Shown: one piece after another, positions 8,248-18,154 of the stretch
Layout: the number at the start of each line of letters is the position of its first letter
How positions within the stretch are numbered: the first letter of the stretch is position 1
NCBI RefSeq assembly: GCF_010435965.1
Contig: NZ_JAAGAA010000007.1
Coordinates: 124,001 to 188,000 of the forward strand
Reading direction: 5' to 3'
DNA from: Crenobacter caeni
GTDB taxonomy: Bacteria; Pseudomonadota; Gammaproteobacteria; Burkholderiales; Chromobacteriaceae
Length of the DNA: 64,000 bases
The notes under the pieces: generated by a model
Told to the model about the DNA's origin: nothing
Databases searched by the model: none
What the model saw: the letters and a program-made list of their open reading frames with translations, nothing else
Made by a program: the position numbers and the translations under genes

Positions 8248-9252
8248 ATGGACACCAAGATTTCCCTCGCGCTAATCGGCGCCAAGACCCTGGTCGGCGA
8301 GGCCGTGCTCGAGATGCTGGCCGAACGCGGCCTGCCGCTGGCGAAGGTCTACGCGCTGGACGACGAAAAGTACGAGGGCGAGACCGTGTCCTTCGGCAAC
8401 CTCGAACTCGACGTCGCCTTCACCGACGACTTCGACTTCGAGAACGTGCAAATGGTGCTGTTGGCCGCCGGTGCCGACACCGCGCGCCGCTTCGTGCCGG
8501 ACGCGCTCGCCGCCGGCTGCGCGGTGGTCGATTTTTCCAGCGCCTACCGCGCCGACCCAGCCGTGCCGTTTTACGCGCCGGGCGTGGCCGAGGCGATGCC
8601 GTCCGACGGCGAGCGGCTGATCTCGGTGCCCAACTGCACGGTGACGCCGCTGGCTATGGCGCTCGCACCGTTCGGCAAGGGGTTGCGCCGGGTGACGGTC
8701 GCCACCTACCAGTCGGTGTCCGGCGCCGGGGGCGAGGCGATGCGCGAACTGGCCGAGCAGACCACCGCGCTTTTCTCGCAGCGCGACGCCGAAGTCGGCG
8801 TGTTCGCCAAGCGCATTGCGTTTAACGTGCTGCCGCAGATCGGCGACACCGACGGGGCCAGCGTGTCGGCCGAAGAGGCGTCCATCGCAAGCGAGCTGCG
8901 CCGCCTGCTTGGCCTGCCCGAGCTCGTTATCGAGCCGACCTGCGTGCGCGTGCCGGTGTTCTTCGGCCACGGCTGGGCGGTCGCGCTTGAGCTGGATCAG
9001 CCTGTGACGGCGGACACTGTGGTAGAAAAGCTTACGCGCGCCGGGCTGCGTGTGGTCGGCAAGGACGACGCATACGGCCCGTACATCACGCCGATGGAAG
9101 CGACCGGCACCGACGCGGTCTGGGTGAGCCGCGTACGGATCGACGGCTGCCGCGTGCAGTTCTGGCTCGCCGCCGACAACGTCAAGGCGGGCGCCGCGCA
9201 GGCGATCGTGCGTGGCGCACAAGCCATGCTGGCAGCCGGTTGCTGCGGCTAA
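8248..9252 (+). CDS. Aspartate-semialdehyde dehydrogenase paralogue (USG-1 type)
   Basis: 334 residues, similar to the Asd/USG-1 family. E. coli Usg is regarded as non-catalytic, yet this copy keeps the expected catalytic positions: Cys130 in SVPNCTVTPLAM, Gln155 in TYQSVSGAGGEAM, Arg234 in CVRVPVF and His241 in GHGWAV. The N-terminal nucleotide loop is altered (ALIGAKTLVGEAV, lacking the usual second Gly). It sits directly after asd and 116 bases before fimV, as in pseudomonads and other betaproteobacteria. It could be a true second enzyme or a pilus-assembly-linked paralogue; I cannot decide from sequence alone. Confidence 0.8.
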   Translation: MDTKISLALIGAKTLVGEAVLEMLAERGLPLAKVYALDDEKYEGETVSFGNLELDVAFTDDFDFENVQMVLLAAGADTARRFVPDALAAGCAVVDFSSAYRADPAVPFYAPGVAEAMPSDGERLISVPNCTVTPLAMALAPFGKGLRRVTVATYQSVSGAGGEAMRELAEQTTALFSQRDAEVGVFAKRIAFNVLPQIGDTDGASVSAEEASIASELRRLLGLPELVIEPTCVRVPVFFGHGWAVALELDQPVTADTVVEKLTRAGLRVVGKDDAYGPYITPMEATGTDAVWVSRVRIDGCRVQFWLAADNVKAGAAQAIVRGAQAMLAAGCCG

Positions 9253-9368
9253 TTAGTGATATGTATTAATCTTTCGTGTAATTTATCGCGAACAAATATC
9301 GTAGCGGCGGCGCAAGGGGATACGCTGCCGCCCCGATTCCAATCGAACCGAGGACCGGAAGGCAGGCT

Positions 9369-11774
9369 GTGACCGTGCAAACTACAAGAAAACTGGGCGC
9401 TGTTTTGGTGTCGATGTTGTTTGCCTCGACCGCATGGGCGGGGCTGGGCGGCATCCAGGTCAATTCGCACCTGGGCGAGTCTTTGCGGGCCAGCATCCCG
9501 TTGAGCGGTGAAGACGCCCGCACCGGCGACTTGTCGGTCCGCCTCGCCAGCCGCGAGGCGTTTGGCGAACTGGGTGTCGATTACGCGCCGGCGCTTTCCT
9601 CGCTGCGCTTCTCGGTGGTGCGCCAGGGTGGCAAGGCCTACGTGCGCGTCACCTCCAGCCAGCCGCTGAACGAGCCCTTCCTGCGTTTCGTCGTCGAGGC
9701 GCGCACGCCGTCCGGGCGCAGCCTGCGCGAGTACACGGTCCTGCTGGACCCGGCCGACTACCCCTTGCGCCAGCGCGTGCTCGAGCAGGACCTGCCGCTT
9801 GCGGCGCCGGCACAGGCCAGGGCCGTACCCGCCGCGCCGCGCGTGATGGGCGGGCGCATCCGCGTCGAGCCGGGCCAGACGCTGATGTCGGTCGCGCGCG
9901 CCGTGCGGCCGCAAGGCACGAGCCTCGCGCAGACCATGGACGCGATCGTCGCCGCCAACCCGCAGGCATTCGCGGAGGGCGACCCGTCGCGCCTGCTCGC
10001 GGGCTCCGTGCTCAGGGTGCCGTCGGACGCCGCGGTGCGCGGCGGTGGCGTGCGCGCGGCCGACACGCCGACCAAGCCGGTCGAGCGCGCGCCGGCCAAG
10101 GCCGCGCCTGCGCCGCAGCCCAAGCCTGCTGCCGCGCCGGCAGTGGCGCCGGCAGGCAAGGTGCCGGCCGAAGTGGTCAAGCTGAGCGTTCCCGAGGCCG
10201 CGAGTGATCCGGCGGCCCGCCAACTCGCGCTGGAGCAGGAGATCGCCCGCCGCGACCGCGAGATGGATGAGACCCTCGCCAAGATCGCCCGCCTCGAAGC
10301 GCAACTCAAATCGATGCAGCAGGGCGCTTCGGCGCCGGCGGCCGCCGCGCCCAAGCCGCAGGCGCAGCAGCCCTTCCGCGAAGTGACGCCCGAGCCGTCG
10401 ATGGTCGACTTCCTGCTCGAGAAACTGCCGCTGGTCGGCGGCGGTCTGGCAGCCTTGCTGCTGGCGCTGTTGGGCGTACGCGTGGCCCGCCAGCGCCGCG
10501 CACAAAAACAGCTGGGCGCGACCCTGGGCGCCGGTGTCGGCTCGCTGACCCAGGTCGACGCGCTGGGCGCGGGGCCGCTTGGCACCACCGCGCTCTCCGG
10601 CGGCAATACCTTCCTGACCGACTTCACGCGCAGCAACCTGGGCGGGCTCGACGCGGGCGAGGTCGACCCGGTCGCCGAGGCCGAGGTCTACCTCGCCTAC
10701 GGCCGCGACGAGCAGGCCGAGGAGATCCTCAAGGACGCGCTGGCCAAGGACCCGACCCGCCACGAGGCGAGGGTCAAGCTGCTCGAGATCTACGCGCAGC
10801 GCGGCAACAAGGGCGCGTTCTCGCAGCAGGCCGCCGAACTGAAGGCGGCGACCGATGGCCGTGGCCCGCTGTGGGCGCGTGCGGTCGCGCTGGGGCAGGC
10901 GCTCGACGCGGGCAACCCGCTCTATGCGCTGGCCGACGCGGAAGCCCTGTTCGCGGCCGCGCCGCCGTCCGGTCCGATCGACCTGGACGCCGAGCTTGGC
11001 GTGCCGGCCGCTGCCGAAGCGCCGCCGGCGCCCCGTGCGCCAGCGGCACCTGCCGCCGCCGCCGACCCGCTCGCCGCGCTGTTTGCCGAACCCGAGGCCA
11101 AGGCCGCGCCGGTAGCACAGGAGCCGGTCATCGCCGTTGAAGCGGCGCCTGCGCCCGAGCCGGCCGCCGACAAGCACACGCTGGACTTCGACCTTGACGC
11201 GCTGTTCGCGGAGGAAAAGCCGGCCGTACCGAGCGCGCCGGTCCCGCCGGCAGCGCCTGCTCCTGCCGACAGCAACCTGCTCGATTTCGACTTCAACCTG
11301 GCCGCGCCGGTCGAGGTGGAGGCGGCGCCGGCACCGGCACCGAAGGCGGTTTTGGCGGAGCAGGGCTTCGACGCCCTGTTCGCAGCACCCGAGCCAGTGG
11401 TCGCGGCACCCGCGCCGGCCGAGCCCGAGGGGTTCGACGCGCTGTTTGCCGAACCCGCGCCGAAGGCCCAGGCGGCACCGGCAGCCGCCGCGGCAGCGGA
11501 CGTCGACGCGCTGTTTGCCGCGCCTGCCGAAGACGCCGTCAAGGCCGCGCCTGCCGCGTTCGACTTCGACCTCGACGCCGAGTTTGGCGGCGGTGCCGAC
11601 GATGCGAAAGAGCGCGCGCTGCGCGACGACCCGCTGTCGACCAAGCTTGACCTTGCCCGTGTCTACCTCGACATGGGCGACAAGGAAGGCGCGCGCGAAG
11701 TGCTGAACGAACTGGTCGGCGAGGCCGGCGGCGCGCTGCGCGACGAGGCGCGCCAGATGCTGGCCAAGCTCTGA
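9369..11774 (+). CDS. fimV: FimV/HubP-type peptidoglycan-binding polar hub protein
   Basis: 801 residues; anchors type IV pilus, chemotaxis and cyclic-AMP machinery at the cell pole. Layout: signal peptide ending WAGLGGIQV; FimV N-terminal periplasmic domain (residues about 25-140); a LysM-like peptidoglycan-binding segment (GGRIRVEPGQTLMSVARAVRP, cut here to GGRIRVEPGQTLMSVAR, near 160-215); a heptad coiled coil (about 278-318); one membrane span (LLEKLPLVGGGLAALLLALL, about 352-371); then an acidic Ala/Pro-rich cytoplasmic region with tetratricopeptide-like helices and the conserved FimV C-terminal TPR (LDLARVYLDMGDKEGAREVL). The GTG at 9369 is the best start. Several DALFA repeats occur in the linker. 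Confidence 0.92.
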   Translation: MTVQTTRKLGAVLVSMLFASTAWAGLGGIQVNSHLGESLRASIPLSGEDARTGDLSVRLASREAFGELGVDYAPALSSLRFSVVRQGGKAYVRVTSSQPLNEPFLRFVVEARTPSGRSLREYTVLLDPADYPLRQRVLEQDLPLAAPAQARAVPAAPRVMGGRIRVEPGQTLMSVARAVRPQGTSLAQTMDAIVAANPQAFAEGDPSRLLAGSVLRVPSDAAVRGGGVRAADTPTKPVERAPAKAAPAPQPKPAAAPAVAPAGKVPAEVVKLSVPEAASDPAARQLALEQEIARRDREMDETLAKIARLEAQLKSMQQGASAPAAAAPKPQAQQPFREVTPEPSMVDFLLEKLPLVGGGLAALLLALLGVRVARQRRAQKQLGATLGAGVGSLTQVDALGAGPLGTTALSGGNTFLTDFTRSNLGGLDAGEVDPVAEAEVYLAYGRDEQAEEILKDALAKDPTRHEARVKLLEIYAQRGNKGAFSQQAAELKAATDGRGPLWARAVALGQALDAGNPLYALADAEALFAAAPPSGPIDLDAELGVPAAAEAPPAPRAPAAPAAAADPLAALFAEPEAKAAPVAQEPVIAVEAAPAPEPAADKHTLDFDLDALFAEEKPAVPSAPVPPAAPAPADSNLLDFDFNLAAPVEVEAAPAPAPKAVLAEQGFDALFAAPEPVVAAPAPAEPEGFDALFAEPAPKAQAAPAAAAAADVDALFAAPAEDAVKAAPAAFDFDLDAEFGGGADDAKERALRDDPLSTKLDLARVYLDMGDKEGAREVLNELVGEAGGALRDEARQMLAKL
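11070..11610 (+). repeat. DALFAxP short-motif repeats within FimV
   Basis: The cytoplasmic linker of FimV repeats a short phenylalanine-containing motif: AALFAEPE, DLDALFAEE, FDALFAAPEP, FDALFAEPAP, VDALFAAPAE and FDLDAEFGG, separated by Ala/Pro-rich spacers. The pattern resembles a string of short linear docking motifs and is encoded by degenerate, not identical, DNA. Confidence 0.7.
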
Positions 11775-11792
11775 TGAGCGAGCTCGCGCCGG

Positions 11793-12428
11793 ATGGCGGC
11801 GCCTGAGCGCATGCTGCCCGGCGCCTGGCTTGCCGCGTGGCTGAACCTCTGCGTATTGCTCGCCTTCGTGCCGCCGCCGCTGACGTGGGCGCTGGCCGGG
11901 CTCGCCGCGGTGGCGGCCGCCTGGTGGCGGCCGGCGCTGCTCGGCGCCTCCCTTCGGCGGATGTGCTGGCTGCTGCTCTCGCTCATGGCGGTGATGGCGT
12001 GGACGACGCCGGGCGACGCGCTGTTTGACGCTGTCTGGGCGCCGACCCGGCAGGGCCTGGCGGCCGGCGCGACGCAGGCCGCGCGGCTGTTGTGCGCGGT
12101 GCTGGGCGTACGCGCGATCATTGTTGCTTCCCCGCGGCCGGCCTTGCTCGGCGCGTTCTACCAGGCGTTCCGCCCGCTCTCCCGCCTCGGGTTTCCTGCC
12201 GATACGCTCGCCGTGCGCCTGTGGTTGACGCTGGACGCGGTCGACGCATTGGGACGGGTGCCGCTCAGGGCGCTGTGGGCGCGGCTGGGCCGCGCGCTGG
12301 ATCCGGACGTGGCGGTGTCGGGGCCGGATAGGGTAGAGTTGTTTCTTTGCAAATGGCGTACGCGCGAATGGTGTCTTGTCGCGGTATGCGCGCTGGTGAG
12401 TGGATGGACGATCGCAAGGTGGGGGTAA
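11793..12428 (+). CDS. Multi-pass membrane protein, possibly EcfT/CbiQ-like
   Basis: 211 residues with about five hydrophobic segments (for example [19 protein letters not shown], then [14 protein letters not shown]) and a basic cytoplasmic stretch in the second half. The layout recalls the T component of energy-coupling-factor transporters (CbiQ/EcfT), but no A or S component genes are nearby and the typical Ala-Arg-Gly motifs are not evident. It starts 19 bases after fimV and overlaps truA by 25 bases, so it is probably co-transcribed with them. Function unknown. Confidence 0.55.
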   Translation: MAAPERMLPGAWLAAWLNLCVLLAFVPPPLTWALAGLAAVAAAWWRPALLGASLRRMCWLLLSLMAVMAWTTPGDALFDAVWAPTRQGLAAGATQAARLLCAVLGVRAIIVASPRPALLGAFYQAFRPLSRLGFPADTLAVRLWLTLDAVDALGRVPLRALWARLGRALDPDVAVSGPDRVELFLCKWRTREWCLVAVCALVSGWTIARWG

Positions 12429-13213
12429 GGATTGCGCTGGGCGTCGAGTACGACGGCCGCGCGTTCAGCGGCTGGCAGAGCCAGCCTGACGGCAATACGG
12501 TACAGGACGCGCTCAACCGCGCGCTGTCGGTGATCGCGCACGAGCCGGTGGTGTGCGCGGCGGCCGGGCGTACCGACGCCGGCGTGCACGCCGCGATGCA
12601 GGTCGCCCATTTTGACACGACCGCCCGCCGCCCGCTCTCGGCATGGGTGCGCGGCGTCAACGCCCACCTGCCGCCGGAAGTCGCCGTGGTGTGGGCGCGC
12701 GAGGTCGGCGACGACTTTCACGCGCGCTTTTCCGCCTTTTCGCGCAGCTACAGCTATTTCCTGCTCAACCACCCGGTCAGGCCCAGCCTGCTCGCCGGCA
12801 AGGTCGGCTGGTACCACGCGCCGCTCGACGCCGGCGCGATGCGCGAGGCGGCGGTTTCCCTGCTGGGCCGGCATGATTTCTCGAGCTTCCGCGCCGCCGA
12901 GTGCCAGGCCAAGAGCCCGGAGAAGCACCTGCAACGCTTCGACGTCGACGAACAGGACGGGCTGATCCGTTTCGATTTGACCGCCGACGCCTTCCTGCAC
13001 CATATGGTGCGCAACCTGGTCGGCGCGCTGGTTTATGTCGGCAGCGGCCGGCTGAGCCTCGACGGCCTGAGCGAGCTCGTCGCCGCGCGCGAGCGGCGCC
13101 GTGCGCCGCCGACCTTCATGCCGGACGGGCTCTACCTGACCGGTGTCGGCTACCCCGAAACCTTTGGCCTGCCAAGCTGTGCCCAGCCGGCTCGGCTCGC
13201 CCTGTGGAGATGA
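12404..13213 (+). CDS. truA: tRNA pseudouridine(38-40) synthase
   Basis: Forms pseudouridine at positions 38-40 of the tRNA anticodon arm. About 269 residues from the ATG at 12404 ([13 protein letters not shown]); a GGTGAG element precedes it. An in-frame GTG at 12419 is an alternative, and upstream TTG/ATG codons from 12347 would add unconserved residues. The catalytic Asp is Asp58 in [11 protein letters not shown]; the later [11 protein letters not shown] and [13 protein letters not shown] motifs are typical. It leads into trpF six bases later, the usual betaproteobacterial arrangement. Confidence 0.93.
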   Translation: MDDRKVGVRIALGVEYDGRAFSGWQSQPDGNTVQDALNRALSVIAHEPVVCAAAGRTDAGVHAAMQVAHFDTTARRPLSAWVRGVNAHLPPEVAVVWAREVGDDFHARFSAFSRSYSYFLLNHPVRPSLLAGKVGWYHAPLDAGAMREAAVSLLGRHDFSSFRAAECQAKSPEKHLQRFDVDEQDGLIRFDLTADAFLHHMVRNLVGALVYVGSGRLSLDGLSELVAARERRRAPPTFMPDGLYLTGVGYPETFGLPSCAQPARLALWR

Positions 13214-13219
13214 CTTAAG

Positions 13220-13823
13220 GTGCGCGTGAAAATCTGCGGGATCACCCGCGTCGAGGACGGCGTCGAGGCGGCCCGCCTCGGCGTCGACGCTGTCGGCCTC
13301 GTGTTCTACCCGAAGAGCCCGCGCAACGTGTCGATCGCGCGCGCCTCGGCGATCATCGCCGCGCTGCCGCCTTTCGTGACCGTGGTCGGCCTGTTCGTCG
13401 ACGCGACGCGCGAGTGGGTCGACACCGTGCTCGCCGAATGCGCGCTCGATATGCTGCAGTTTCACGGCGACGAGACGCCCGAATTTTGCGCGTCTTTTCA
13501 CCGGCCCTACCTCAAGGCGGTACGGGTGAGGGCGGCTGCGGACCTCACCGCCGCCGCGCGCCGCTACGCCGGCGCACGCGCGATGCTGGCCGACGCCTTC
13601 GTCGAGGGCGTGCACGGCGGCACCGGAACAAGTTTTGACTGGTCGCTGATCCCGCAGGACCTGCCGCTGCCGCTCATTCTCTCTGGCGGGCTGGACCCGG
13701 ACAACGTCGAAGAAGCCGTGCGTGCGGTACGCCCCTCGGCGGTCGACGTCTCCAGCGGCGTAGAGTCGGCCAAAGGCATCAAGGACGCTGCCCGCATGGC
13801 AGCCTTCATTTCAGGAGCAAGAC

Positions 13824-13837
<14 letters not shown>
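13220..13837 (+). CDS. trpF: Phosphoribosylanthranilate isomerase
   Basis: 205 residues, TIM barrel; converts N-(5-phosphoribosyl)anthranilate to CdRP in tryptophan synthesis. The N-terminal [12 protein letters not shown] holds the general-base Cys6; the general-acid Asp lies in [14 protein letters not shown]; the phosphate-binding segment [10 protein letters not shown] is present near the C terminus. Starts with GTG at 13220 and overlaps trpB by 14 bases, indicating translational coupling. trpC, trpD and trpE are not in this window. Confidence 0.95.
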
Positions 13838-15023
<1,186 letters not shown>

Positions 15024-15033
15024 GGGGACGAGC

Positions 15034-15822
15034 GTGTCGCGTATCTCTGCCTGTTTCGAGCAACTCTCCGGCGCCAAGGCGCTGATCCCTTTCATCACCG
15101 CGGGTGACCCGCACCCGTCGCGCACCGTGGCGCTGATGCACGCGCTGGTCGACGGCGGCGCCGACATCATCGAGCTGGGCGTGCCGTTCTCCGACCCGAT
15201 GGCCGACGGCCCGGTGATCCAGCGCGCGTCCGAGCGCGCGCTCGCGCACGGCGTCTCGCTGGCCGACGTGCTCGCGATGGTCGCCGAATTCCGCAAGGAC
15301 AACGGCACGACGCCGGTCGTGCTGATGGGCTACCTGAACCCGGTGATGCGTTACGGCTTTGCCCGTTTCGCCGCGGACGCCGCGCGCGCCGGCGTCGACG
15401 GCGTGCTGACCGTCGACTGTCCGCCACACGCGGCGGGCGAACTCGCCGCTGCGCTCAAGGGCGAGGGGCTGGACCCGGTGTTCCTGATCGCGCCGACGAC
15501 GACCGAAGATCGCGTCGCCGAGATCGCCCGCCACGCCACCGGTTACGTCTACTACGTGTCGCTGAACGGGGTGACCGGCGCCGGCAATCTGGACATTGAC
15601 GCGGTAGCGGGTAAAATTGCCGCCCTCAGACAGCACATCACGCTGCCGATCGGCGTCGGTTTCGGTATCCGCGACGCCGAAACGGCGCGTGCGCTGTCCA
15701 CGGCCGCCGACGCGATCATCGTCGGCAGCCGGCTGGTGCAGGAAATCGAGGCGGCTACACAGGAAACTGCCGCAGAGCAGTTGAAGATCCTGGTGGCCTC
15801 GCTGAAGGCCGCCATCCGCTAG
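15034..15822 (+). CDS. trpA: Tryptophan synthase alpha chain
   Basis: 262 residues; cleaves indole-3-glycerol phosphate and channels indole to TrpB. The catalytic acids are Glu47 and Asp58 within [20 protein letters not shown]. The phosphate-binding [10 protein letters not shown] motif is near residue 206. Starts with GTG at 15034, after AAGGGGACGA, immediately downstream of trpB. A GC-rich hairpin without a T-run (15833-15852) lies before accD, so read-through into accD is expected. Confidence 0.96.
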   Translation: MSRISACFEQLSGAKALIPFITAGDPHPSRTVALMHALVDGGADIIELGVPFSDPMADGPVIQRASERALAHGVSLADVLAMVAEFRKDNGTTPVVLMGYLNPVMRYGFARFAADAARAGVDGVLTVDCPPHAAGELAAALKGEGLDPVFLIAPTTTEDRVAEIARHATGYVYYVSLNGVTGAGNLDIDAVAGKIAALRQHITLPIGVGFGIRDAETARALSTAADAIIVGSRLVQEIEAATQETAAEQLKILVASLKAAIR

Positions 15823-15868
15823 AACACCCGTCCGGGCACGGCCGCGCCCGGTCCGACAAGGAATCCCG

Positions 15869-16738
15869 ATGAGCTGGCTTAACAAGCTGTTGCCGCCGAA
15901 AATCAAGCGGGAAAACCGCAGTGACAAGACATCCACCGTCCCCGAGGGGCTGTGGAGCAAGTGCCCGGCCTGCGAGGCCGTGCTGTACCACACCGACCTC
16001 GAGAACAACCTGCAGGTCTGTCCGAAGTGCAACCACCACAACCCGCTGGGCGCACGCGCCCGCCTTGACATGCTGCTGGACAGCGAAGGCCGGCGCGAGA
16101 TCGGCGCCGAGGTGCGCCCGATCGACATCCTGAAGTTCAAGGACAGCAAGAAGTACCCGGACCGCCTGTCCGCTGCGCGCGCATCGACCGGCGAGGACGA
16201 CGCGCTGGTGGTGATGCAGGGCAGCATCGACGCGATGCCGGCGGTGGTCGCCGCGTTCGAGTTCCGCTTCATCGGCGGCTCGATGGGGTCGGTGGTCGGC
16301 GAGCGCTTCGTACGCGGCGTGAAGGCCGCGGTCGACGCACGCGCCCCGTTCATCTGCGTGGCCGCGTCCGGTGGCGCGCGCATGCAGGAAGGCCTCAACT
16401 CGCTGATGCAGATGGCCAAGACCAGCGCGGCGCTTGACCTGCTGACGCAGGCGAAGCTGCCGTTCATCTCGGTGCTGACCGACCCGACCATGGGCGGGGT
16501 GTCCGCCTCGTTCGCCTTCCTGGGCGACGTGGTGATCGCAGAACCCCGCGCCCTGGTCGGTTTCGCCGGCCCGCGCGTGATCGAGCAGACCGTGCGCGAG
16601 ACGCTGCCCGAGGGCTTCCAGCGCGCCGAGTTCCTGCTGGAGAAGGGCGCCGTCGACATGATCGTCGACCGGCGCGAGCTCAAGCGGCGCATCGCCGAGC
16701 TGTCGACGCTGATGATGCGCGAGCCTGCGCTTGGTTGA
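15869..16738 (+). CDS. accD: Acetyl-CoA carboxylase carboxyltransferase subunit beta
   Basis: 289 residues; with AccA transfers the carboxyl group from carboxybiotin to acetyl-CoA for fatty acid synthesis. The N-terminal zinc ribbon is visible as CPAC (residues about 32-35) and CPKC (about 51-54). The crotonase-like core carries [15 protein letters not shown] and the oxyanion region [16 protein letters not shown]. It ends at a strong terminator; the folC gene that often follows accD in betaproteobacteria is absent here. Confidence 0.96.
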   Translation: MSWLNKLLPPKIKRENRSDKTSTVPEGLWSKCPACEAVLYHTDLENNLQVCPKCNHHNPLGARARLDMLLDSEGRREIGAEVRPIDILKFKDSKKYPDRLSAARASTGEDDALVVMQGSIDAMPAVVAAFEFRFIGGSMGSVVGERFVRGVKAAVDARAPFICVAASGGARMQEGLNSLMQMAKTSAALDLLTQAKLPFISVLTDPTMGGVSASFAFLGDVVIAEPRALVGFAGPRVIEQTVRETLPEGFQRAEFLLEKGAVDMIVDRRELKRRIAELSTLMMREPALG

Positions 16739-16755
16739 GTCTTGCCATCTTCCCC

Positions 16756-16794
16756 ATGCCGCCCGGCTTGTGCCGCGCGGCATTTTTCATTTTT
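16756..16794 (+). terminator. Rho-independent terminator after accD
   Basis: ATGCCGC (16756-16762) pairs with GCGGCAT (16777-16783), with a nested CGGC/GCCG pair (16764-16767 and 16772-16775) and a TTGT loop, followed by TTTTTCATTTTT. It closes the trpF-trpB-trpA-accD unit and argues that the next gene starts at 16807 rather than the in-frame GTG at 16735. Confidence 0.85.
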
Positions 16795-16806
16795 GGGGTC
16801 CGATTG

Positions 16807-18021
16807 ATGCCAAAACAAACTATTTTTGAATTTTTTATCTTTACCGTCATTCTGGCGGGGCTCGCGCTGCTCGCCGGCGCCTTGCCCTCGTCCTTGCACC
16901 TGGTGCTGTTGCAGGAAGACGGGCCGGTCGAAGCGCTGTCCGCGCTGGGCTATCTAATGGCCGCCAGCTGGTTGTTGTGGCAGGGGCGGGACCGGTTCGC
17001 CTGCTACTGGCCGGCGGCCTTGCTGCTGGTGCACCTGGCGGTGCGCGAGGCGGGGCTGCGCTCGGCCTTGCTCGGTGGCAGCGGCCTCTCTCTAGAGTAC
17101 TACCTGAACGACGCGCTGCCGCTGGCGCAAAGAGCCGGTGCTGCACTGCTGTTGGTGGCAACGCTTTACGCGCTCTACCGGCTCGCGCGGGCCTTGCCTG
17201 AGTGGCTGGCCTCGCTCTTCCGCGGTGATGGCGCGGCTTTCTGGCTTGCCGGTGCCCTGAGCCTTGGCGTGCTCGCGCAAGTGGGCGACAAGTGGGGCAA
17301 GCTGTTCGGTGCGGCCCCCGCGGGCCTGATGCCTTACCTTTGGGGGTTTGAGGAAGTGTTCGAGCTGGGCATGGCGCTGGGCATGCTGGTGGCGGCGTGG
17401 CGCTTGCTGCCGGCGTCGAACTGGCACCGGCCGGTGCTGGCGTTGCTTTTCTTGTTGTCCTTCGCGATGCTGGCCGGCTGCCAGTCGCCGCAACTGCCGG
17501 CCGCCGGCACGCAGCCGTCGGTGCAGCACGCATTCGCCAGCCGGATGCTACCGATGGCGGCGCCGGCTGCCGAGTCGCTCGGGGTTTCACCCGCGCTGAT
17601 CGTCGCGCACGCGGCGCTGGAGAGCGGCTGGGGCGGCAAGCCGATCCGGTCGGCCGATGGCGAGGACAGTCACAACCTGTTCAGCCTGAAGGCGACGCCG
17701 GCGTGGCAGGGCAGGACGGTCGACATCCTGACCACTGAGTATTTGCGCGGCCGGCCCGTCAAGCGCATCGAGCGCTTTCGCGCGTACGATTCGTACACCG
17801 ACGCGTTCGACGATTACGCACGCCTGCTTTCGGGGCTCACCCGTTACCAGGGGGTGCTCGGTGCGGGAGATGACGAGCGGCAGTTTGCCTGCGCACTGCG
17901 CCGTGGCGGCTACGCGACGGACCCTGCTTATGTGGAAAAACTGGTGCGGGTCAGTGGCTTCCTGAAGGGGCTGGCGTTGCCCGAAAGCAGTACGCCGGGT
18001 CAGGATGAATCGCCTGTCTGA
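16807..18021 (+). CDS. Membrane domain fused to FlgJ-type glucosaminidase
   Basis: 404 residues from the ATG at 16807. Residues 1 to about 205 hold five or six hydrophobic spans of a family I do not recognise. Residues 211-225 (LALLFLLSFAMLAGC) look exactly like a lipoprotein signal peptide with lipobox LAGC (Cys225). Residues about 245-385 are a FlgJ-like N-acetylglucosaminidase domain with catalytic Glu272 in AHAALESGWGGKP and the RGGYATDPAYVEKL substrate motif. It either encodes a real membrane-tethered muralytic enzyme or an in-frame fusion of a membrane-protein gene with a lipoprotein gene like the paralogue at 18155. Internal starts near 17434 could make the lipoprotein separately. Confidence 0.75.
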   Translation: MPKQTIFEFFIFTVILAGLALLAGALPSSLHLVLLQEDGPVEALSALGYLMAASWLLWQGRDRFACYWPAALLLVHLAVREAGLRSALLGGSGLSLEYYLNDALPLAQRAGAALLLVATLYALYRLARALPEWLASLFRGDGAAFWLAGALSLGVLAQVGDKWGKLFGAAPAGLMPYLWGFEEVFELGMALGMLVAAWRLLPASNWHRPVLALLFLLSFAMLAGCQSPQLPAAGTQPSVQHAFASRMLPMAAPAAESLGVSPALIVAHAALESGWGGKPIRSADGEDSHNLFSLKATPAWQGRTVDILTTEYLRGRPVKRIERFRAYDSYTDAFDDYARLLSGLTRYQGVLGAGDDERQFACALRRGGYATDPAYVEKLVRVSGFLKGLALPESSTPGQDESPV

Positions 18022-18076
18022 CGGGGTTTATATATGAATATCTATTAATATCAATGATTTGCGAACGAGTGAGCGC

Positions 18077-18106
18077 TTGCAATGATGCTGGCGCTTGCGC
18101 TAAGAT
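18077..18106 (+). promoter_or_regulatory. Sigma-70-type promoter for the lipoprotein glucosaminidase
   Basis: TTGCAA (18077-18082), an 18-base spacer, and TAAGAT (18101-18106). The predicted start near 18113 gives a leader of about 42 bases to the TTG start codon at 18155. The flanking 18028-18060 segment is markedly AT-rich. Confidence 0.5.
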
Positions 18107-18154
18107 GCGCCCCCTTTCCACCCACCCGATCGTCAGGGTTAGACAGGAGCAGGT

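Noticed and set aside
9249-11177. 642-codon minus-strand ORF across fimV
   Set aside because: Overlaps almost all of a clearly coding gene and is Arg/Gln/Gly-rich with no recognisable domain.
15833-15852. Hairpin between trpA and accD as a terminator
   Set aside because: GC-rich stem without a T-run; operon continuity through accD is more likely.
16735-16806. Earlier in-frame GTG start for the membrane-glucosaminidase gene, overlapping accD
   Set aside because: The intervening bases form the accD terminator, and the ATG at 16807 begins the hydrophobic segment.
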